Assembly: GCF_019175385.1 (NCBI RefSeq)
Contig: NC_083339.1
Coordinates: 117,327,530-117,391,529 of the forward strand
Reading direction: 5' to 3'
DNA: 64,000 nt
From: Lycium barbarum
Taxonomy: Eukaryota; Streptophyta; Magnoliopsida; Solanales; Solanaceae
The position numbers and the translations under genes are program-made. Below, piece after piece: positions 58,530 to 64,000 of this stretch (position 1 is its first letter; every line of letters starts with the position of its first letter). The notes beneath the pieces are model-generated. The model did no database searches and was not told the DNA's origin. It was given only the letters and a program-made list of their open reading frames with translations.

Positions 58530-58984
58530 AATACTTGAATAGTCCTTTAAATTTATCACTAAATTTCGGTAAGAAGAAAGAACAGATTAGAAAATTTTCT
58601 CTTTGTATATTGATAAAGACTTGATGATGCAATCATTGTACATTTTGTTGTATTTATACAAGAAATAATATCATATTTGCTTAACTAACTTCACCTATCT
58701 TATTTACGATTAGTCATTGTATAACAAACTTTTATTCTTTACAGAGTAAAATAAAAATAAATGTCAACAAAATCTATTCTAGAAGTATTCTATGTGAAAT
58801 GGATACTAAATAAAAGCCCAATAAAAATCTTTTGTAAAACAAAGATTTGATCTGTCAAGATTTTCCTTTAACAAAAGGATAAGGCATTTTGTTCGATATG
58901 CCCGAAGATTTTCTTCCTTTCTCATCATCTTTTTTGAGCTTCTGAATCTTTCAATCATGCCGGAGAGAAGAACCATTGTCAACA
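58530..58984 (-). repeat. 3' LTR of the copia element
   Basis: On the minus strand the LTR begins TGTTGACAATGG at 58984, directly after the polypurine tract GGGGAGGGG and the end of RNase H. It contains a TATA box (TATAAATACAAC near 58655). The far end near 58530 is not firmly defined. Confidence 0.65.
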
Positions 58985-59224
58985 CCCCTCCCCTCCCCTC
59001 AAGTTGGTGGGGGTGTGAACAAACTCCCAACCGGCTAATAAGCTAGTGATGATGATACCCATAAAGGGTTTCGGTGAAAACATCGGCAATCTGAGAAGAA
59101 CCATTGTCAACACCCCACCCCTCCCCTCAAGTTGGTGGGGGTGTGAACAAACTCCCAACCGGCTAATAAGCTAGTGATGATGATACCCATAAAGGGTTTC
59201 GGTGAAAACATCGGCAATCTGAGA
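58966..59224. repeat. Tandem duplication of about 127 bp across the RNase H/LTR junction
   Basis: Two nearly identical copies of GAGAAGAACCATTGTCAACA...CAAGTTGGTGGGGGTGTGAA...GGTTTCGGTGAAAACATCGG stand head to tail, so the last copia codons, polypurine tract and first LTR bases are all doubled. Confidence 0.9.
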
Positions 59225-59720
59225 AGCGGAAGGAATAAATTGAGAGAAATAAGCCCAACAAGAAATGTATTATTAGCATCTAATTGAAAATTTTGTCAAT
59301 TCTTTTTCACTACCACAGCCAAAAGACATCTTATTGTGCTCATTTTGATCACTTGTGAGAATATTTTTGTGTAATCAATCTCTTACGTTGAGTGTCACCT
59401 CTCATGACCAAACGAGCTTTGTATCTTTGCACACTACATCAGCAAGATATTTAACCTTGTAGACCCATTTACATAGAGAGGCTGCTTGCCTCTAGGTAGT
59501 TCACAACTTTCCAAGTGTGATTGGCCTCAAGTAATTTAAATTCTTTTGACATTAGAGAGGCTTCTTGCCTCTAGGTAGTTCACAACTTTCCAAGTGTGAT
59601 TGGCCTCAAGTACTTTAAATTTTTTGCCATTGCCTCTTGCCAAGAAGGGTTAAGTCAAGCTTGTGAAAAGGAAGTAGGTTGATAAATATGAGAAGTGGAA
59701 CTGAGTAGAGTCTTGTTAGA
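59225..59720 (-). pseudogene. Copia reverse transcriptase N-terminal remnant
   Basis: Minus strand: NPSWQEAMAK, FKVLEANHTWKVVNYLEASS, then KWVYKV-like and RYKARLV.RGDTQR, DYTKIFS-like pieces in shifting frames. This is the beginning of copia RT. A segment of about 72 bp (LLEANHTWKVVNYLEASSL) is tandemly duplicated at 59475-59625. Confidence 0.8.
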
Positions 59721-61059
59721 TGATACGCTCAAATTGCACCTATTAATGGTATAATGCGAACGTTGTCAAATATAGTAACCCAACGAGATTGGGGTCGAAT
59801 CCCACAGGAAATATGGTGTGAAAAGTTTACTAAACAAGTATTATACTAATCTTGCGTTCCTGGTGTATTCTAGAAAAGGGTTTTATAGTTGATTTGGTTT
59901 GTGGACTAATTTAAAGTGACTGGAAATTTAAAGTTGAAAATATATGGGTAAAAAGAACCAAGGTTGTGTCCCCGTCAGATAAAGTGTATGATCATGGGTA
60001 TCGATCTTGATATACTTCTAATGGACTGTTTGTATGGATGCACTTAACCTCTATGTGAATCTGAACCATTTTCTAATAAGAAAAGATTATTTCTTTCTAT
60101 GCTTTTTCCAAAGATAAGAAAGTATGCATGAAGAACGGTTAATTATGCCAAGTAAATTCTTCTTATTCCTAAGTGAACTTATTAAACAAGATTTAAAGCC
60201 CTGAGTTCTTGTTATTTGTTCTTACCTAACCCTAGCTATTTTCCCAAATAAACTAAAGTTTATACCATTAGCTAATGCTTGCAACCACTAACTATATGAT
60301 GAAAACGAAGAACAAATAAACCCTAACAATCCATTATGCGTATATCTTTCACGATTCCCCAATCACAACACACCCAACCTTGGGTTCATAACCTTAGTAA
60401 AAGTGTTTAGCTACTCATGGCAACAAGAAAACAATAAAAGATTGAAGATTGCATAATTGAATTATTGTATTGAACTTACGAATAAAACTTGAAATGTAAT
60501 TGTCTGGAGATCTTCAAAAGCAATAACAACTCAAAAGTAATTACTACAAGTCTAAAACTCCAGATGTCTGAAAAATAAAACCTAAACAGGTAGTTATACA
60601 AGTCAAACTCGGAATAATCAATCCCAGTCCTGTTCCAGCTCGGCTTGCACTTCGACGGGTCATCTTTGCACTTCGACGGTCGTCGACATGCTCGACGACC
60701 ATATCGACGATCTGAGTATACTTTATCACTCTACAGGAACTCCACAGTCGAAGCACTTCGACGGACCGTTGATCATGTCGACGGTGCAAGTCGACGATCT
60801 GATGATGCTCTGATGATTTGTTACTTCACAGGAACTTATTGACGAGGTGATTCGACGGACCGTCGAGCATGTTGACGGTCCGTCCTTATGCTTATCAGAA
60901 CAGATTTCTTATTTTCCTCGTTTTTTCGCTTTCCGAGCATTCTAACTTCAAAATACCTGCACAACACACAAAACACATCAAACTAACACAAACTTGCTCG
61001 AAAACAAGTAAAACTTAGAGTTAAAAAGCATTGGATGTGCCAAAATTCTCGGCACATCA
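59721..61059 (+). mobile_element. Solo LTR (1.34 kb) nested in the copia element
   Basis: TG...CA termini (TGATACGCTCAAATTGCACC; TTCTCGGCACATCA) are flanked by perfect 5-bp duplications TTAGA at 59716-59720 and 61060-61064. Removing it and one flank rejoins copia codons SLSQSN to KTLLSSTSH in frame. The interior holds a GC-rich block of CGACGG / CCGTCGA motifs (60645-60890). The orientation is not certain. It is of a type common in Solanaceae Ty3/gypsy elements. Confidence 0.8.
60645..60890. repeat. CGAC-rich repeat block with short palindromes
   Basis: About ten copies of TTCGACGG, GTCGACG or CCGTCGA in 245 bp, arranged in roughly two units separated by CTCTACAGGAACT / CTTCACAGGAACTT. It is conspicuous for CpG content within an AT-rich element. 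Confidence 0.75.
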
Positions 61060-61064
61060 TTAGA

Positions 61065-61277
61065 TTGAGATAAACTTGAAAAGGGAAGAATTGTAGGATT
61101 GGGAGTAGCAGAAAAACAAGAAAAGTGTAGATCGGTGTAGTAGACATTTTTACAGAAATAATCTTCTAGATAAGAGGATGGATGAGAGTCTCTAGTTGTT
61201 CTTCTGGGTCTAGGCAAAACCAAACAAACTAATCTATAGATGCAAGTTTGAAATTCATGATAAGAAAGGGAAACCAA
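61065..61277 (-). pseudogene. Copia integrase-RT linker remnant
   Basis: Minus strand PRPRRTTRDSHPSSYLEDYF, then TPNPTILPFSSLSQSN up to the solo-LTR insertion. The 'R-x-S-x-R ... HPxxYLxDY' pattern is typical of the region after copia integrase. Confidence 0.75.
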
Positions 61278-61650
61278 TCTAGATCAAAGTCTACAACAAT
61301 GGCACAGAAAAAAATCGTTGACTCAGCTTTTCTAACAATATTGAGAGAGTACATATTTATGATAAGAGAAGGGAAATCAATCTAGATCAAAGTCTACGGC
61401 AAAGGCACAGAAAAAAAAAAAAAAAGACGTGAATTCCATTGATTCGACTTTTCTAACAATATTGAGAGAGTACATATTTTATGATAAGAAAAGAGAAATC
61501 AATCTAGATTAAAGTCTATGTAAAGGCACAGAAAAAAACTGGGACATCACCAACCTAGATTAAAGTCTATGGCAAAGAAAAAAATAAAGCAAATACATGA
61601 ATCCCATTGACCTGGCTTTTCTAACAATGTTGAGAGAGTACATGAACGTA
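61260..61650. repeat. Tandem repeat, about 3.5 copies of about 120 bp
   Basis: Repeated blocks are AATCTAGATCAAAGTCTA, GGCACAGAAAAAAA and TTTCTAACAATATTGAGAGA followed by GTACATATTT. Copies are diverged by indels, including a poly-A expansion near 61408-61424. Confidence 0.8.
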
Positions 61651-61689
61651 AAAAGATGGTTTAGAATTGTAACAAATGGTAGAAAACAC

Positions 61690-62625
61690 ACACATTATAA
61701 GCGACTGAAAAAGTAGATTCCATGAGAGGTAAAAGTTTAAAAACTCGACGGTGAATAGTATACACACTATAAGCAACTGAAAAAGTAGATTCCATGAGAA
61801 GTATGCGTTTTAAAACTCGATGACGCACGTTATAAGCGATTGGAAAAGTAGATACCATGAGAGGTATAAGTTTAAAAACTCGATGATATGGGTAGCATAC
61901 ACATTATAATAAGCGACTGAGAAAAAGCATATTACATGAGAGGTATAAGTTTACAAACATGATGGATAGTATTAGGGGTAGCGTAAGGGTGAGACTGGTA
62001 AAACATTTGCTCTAGGCTCCCAGAAATTTCGATCCCCCAAAAATTTTAATAGTGAATCTTATAATTTTATTTTTGCCTAGACAATATTGAAGATTGTAAA
62101 TATAAAATTTGTATAAAAGAAGAAAGATAGAGAAACTACCTACTTTTTAACAGAAATATTTTAGAGTTTTGAATTAAACTACTTAAAATTTTATATTAAT
62201 AAATAAAGTTTTTACAACAAGATTCAAGATAATATATTACAAACACATGTCTAGCATCTTATTAACTTGAATTAACTCTTACTATAAATAATAATATCAT
62301 TATCTGAACTTAAAAGTTTTATGTCTTTTAAGAATACTACAGTAAAAACAACAAGTATGAAAAAATAAAAAAGGCAACACTAAATTAACTTTTTGTGTGT
62401 ATTTTGTATATACTTGAGACCTATTATTAAAATTTGGCTTCAGTTTACTAATTTTACTAAGACGTCCTTGAATAGTATACACATTATAAGCGACTGGAAA
62501 AGCTAATTCCGTGAGAGGAATAAGTTTAGAAACTCGATGATGATAACATACGCATTATACATAATAAGCGGCTAGGAAAGTAGATTAAACTATAGGTCAA
62601 AAGAAACTCAATGATGGATCAAGAT
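61690..62625. repeat. Tandem repeat of about 75-85 bp units, split by a hAT element
   Basis: Units share CATTATAAGCGACTG(A)AAAA, GTAGATTCCATGAGAGGTA and AAGTTTAAAAACTCGATGA. About four units lie at 61690-61960 and two more at 62471-62625; the gap is the hAT insertion at 61973-62470. Confidence 0.8.
61973..62470. mobile_element. Non-autonomous hAT-like element (498 bp)
   Basis: Ends TAGGGGTAGCGTAAG and (inverse) CAAGGACGTCTTAG are flanked by GATAGTAT (61965-61972) and AATAGTAT (62471-62478), an 8-bp duplication with one mismatch. The internal start (GAGACTGGTAAAACATTTGC, GGCTCCCAGAAATTTC) resembles known hAT-derived repeats. It sits inside the tandem repeat. Confidence 0.6.
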
Positions 62626-62956
62626 TACCTTGTTCATCCATCTAGAAACTTCTCTCTGTTCACTACTTGTGAATATATATTCTAGTGTCCCTGCTTCACC
62701 ATGTCATCAATCTCCAGCTAGAATAATCTTGATGTTCGCAAAATCAAGCATTTTCGTGTTGCAAGTTACTACGGAGTTTGGGAGAAGAGAAGAGTTGCTT
62801 TTTCATATATGTGAGGTCTCAATGCTCATCCAAGCTATATATGTCCGGAGAAGGAAATGTAGCAAATTGAAACAAAACGTGTGAGTTTGAAGAGGTTTTA
62901 AGATATAGTGACACACAAGTTCCATTACTTGTATGAGGGTTCACACTATTGTGGTG
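62626..62956. other. Unassigned sequence between repeat array and copia integrase
   Basis: No supported gene. On the minus strand the copia frame ends at YIEQLVL near 62957, and the sequence beyond does not continue integrase, so a rearrangement or insertion border lies here. Confidence 0.4.
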
Positions 62957-63600
62957 TTACAACACAAGTTGTTCGATGTAATATGTTTTTGGAAGATAGA
63001 AAATTAGAATTGACCAAACTAGTTTCAAGTTCTTTAACATTGTCTGATCTGATGATTCATTGTGGTGTTGAATTGTTTTTCTATTAAGGTTAGAAAATGT
63101 TCCAAAACTGGAAAGCATTGCTTTTGGTTTAAAGTAGATAGGTCCATGTCCCCCGCTATAATCATCTATAATAAATAAAAAATACTTGTAATCATTGTGA
63201 GTAGTAATCTTGTAAGATCCCCAGGTATCCACATGAATAAGATTAAAAACAGATTTAGAGGATATGATAGAGGGATGCAATGATAACTTAGACTGTCTAG
63301 CCTTTGAACAAGCATCACAAAGAGTGATAAAATCATAGATGCAAACAAATTTAAACCGAGAAAGACTCTTCATATTCGATATTGGCAAATGCCCCAATCT
63401 AATGTGCCATAAGCTTACATCACTAGCTGAAAGCTTTAAAGGAATAGAAACAAAATTTGAAACTTCAACAATGTTAGACTGATTACAAACGTATTGAGAA
63501 GCTAAATTGTCTATTGAAACTAAAACATTAAAATTAGGAACTAGGTTGGATTTGACTGAAATTGAATTGAGCAGATAAAGACCATTTTAAATCTCACCAA
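62957..63600 (-). pseudogene. Copia GAG-pre-integrase and integrase N-terminus, broken
   Basis: Minus strand: LVPNFNVLVSIDNLA-type pre-integrase, SDVSLWHIRLGHLPISNMKS (the HHCC-region LGH motif), CDACSKARQSKLSLHPS (second half of the zinc finger), then FNLIHVDTWGSYKITTHNDY and KYFLFIIDDYSG with the first two catalytic Asp of integrase. After this the sequence degrades and ends at YIEQLVL. Several shifts are present. Confidence 0.85.
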
Positions 63601-63791
63601 GAATCACTTGCCTCTTCATTGAAGGGACTAGCAATATTACACTAAAAGAGGAAAAAATCAATAACCAAGTTAGCTATTTTGTGAAATTATGGATTGATAA
63701 GGTAATAAATCTGAAATTTGAAATAAAAAGGACATTGTGTAGAGTAATATCAGATAACAGAAGGTAAAATAGTGAGACTAATAAAGAGATA

Positions 63792-64000
63792 CTAGATGGT
63801 GTATGTCCGTGCTGCGCACGAACCCAACACTTTGGATTATAGTGTATCTATGTGTATGTAGTATATATATTTTATTAGCCTATGTGTATGTAGTATATAT
63901 ATTTTATATTGCTAATAAACATACATAAGTTTGCACTGTCTATGCATATATATAGATGAACATTAATACATATACACAAATGTTGTTTGTCTATTACATT
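63792..64000 (-). mobile_element. 3' end of a second Helitron, entering from the right edge
   Basis: On the minus strand: hairpin CGTGC-gca-GCACG (63808-63820), then about 12 nt, then CTAG (63795-63792) followed by T. This is the canonical Helitron 3' terminus. The body continues to the right beyond the window. Confidence 0.65.

Larger units (their letters stand above)
58530..63600 (-). mobile_element. Decayed Ty1/copia retrotransposon
   Basis: Read on the minus strand from the right: GAG-pre-integrase and integrase start, a repeat-filled gap, the integrase-RT linker (61280-61065), the start of RT (59715-59240), the RNase H end with QIADVFTETLYGYHHH (59224-58990), then the 3' LTR. It is interrupted by a solo LTR, a hAT element and tandem repeats. 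No complete domain survives. The 5' LTR was not located; the right boundary is approximate. Confidence 0.8.

Noticed and set aside
1..64000. Endogenous pararetrovirus or organelle DNA insertion
   Set aside because: No caulimovirid-type coat, movement or RT motifs and no recognisable plastid or mitochondrial gene sequence was found by eye.

Overview
This window is nuclear DNA from a flowering plant, most likely a Solanaceae species. The evidence is AT-rich sequence, spliced genes with plant-type GT-AG introns, Solanaceae-type SINEs and LINE tails, Ogre/Tat and Retand-like Ty3/gypsy elements, and many hAT, CACTA, MULE and Helitron elements. The species assignment is inference from repeat families recognised by eye.

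Layout. (1) 1-12529: the 5' part of an Ogre/Tat-type Ty3/gypsy element on the minus strand. It has a 4.8 kb 5' LTR (7702-12529), a primer-binding site, a broken extra ORF1 of the DUF7745/plant-mobile-domain type, a broken gag, and a 55-bp minisatellite. Its pol lies beyond the left edge. (2) 12530-18234: the 3' part of an older Retand-type Ty3/gypsy element (plus strand) into whose integrase the Ogre element jumped. It carries the lineage's antisense ORF and a 3' LTR. (3) 18235-28361: gene-poor DNA with stacked transposons whose ends and target-site duplications are legible: hAT MITEs, a tRNA-SINE, a solo LTR, a 2.4 kb Helitron with a related unfilled copy of its insertion site in the same window, a CACTA MITE and a tandem SINE. 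(4) 28362-37527: a complete 9.2 kb MULE with a perfect 9-bp target duplication and long terminal inverted repeats built of palindromes. It carries a damaged MULE transposase and a plant-mobile-domain (MAIN-like) gene split by a 2.9 kb solo LTR.

(5) 38062-57473: a gene island with three apparently intact host genes. A ten-exon gene on the minus strand (38062-45709, 498 aa) resembles Arabidopsis At3g49140, a predicted plastid DUF2470-like protein. A five-exon gene on the plus strand (47234-50527, 286 aa) encodes an organellar PPR protein of the EMB1417/At4g21190 type. A ten-exon gene on the minus strand (51642-57436, 685 aa) encodes SEC63/ERdj2, the J-domain partner of the ER translocon. The first two diverge from a 1.5 kb spacer that holds two interlocked foldback MITEs; the last two converge. 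Their introns contain a LINE, SINE/LINE tails, foldback MITEs and a decayed duplicate exon.

(6) 58530-64000: a decayed Ty1/copia element on the minus strand with a nested solo LTR whose removal restores the copia reading frame, several tandem duplications, a hAT element inside a tandem repeat, and the 3' end of a second Helitron entering from the right edge.

The most notable theme is that two unrelated transposon classes here (Ogre LTR element and MULE) each carry a gene of the plant-mobile-domain/DUF7745 group beside their own machinery. No rRNA, tRNA gene or CRISPR array was seen.
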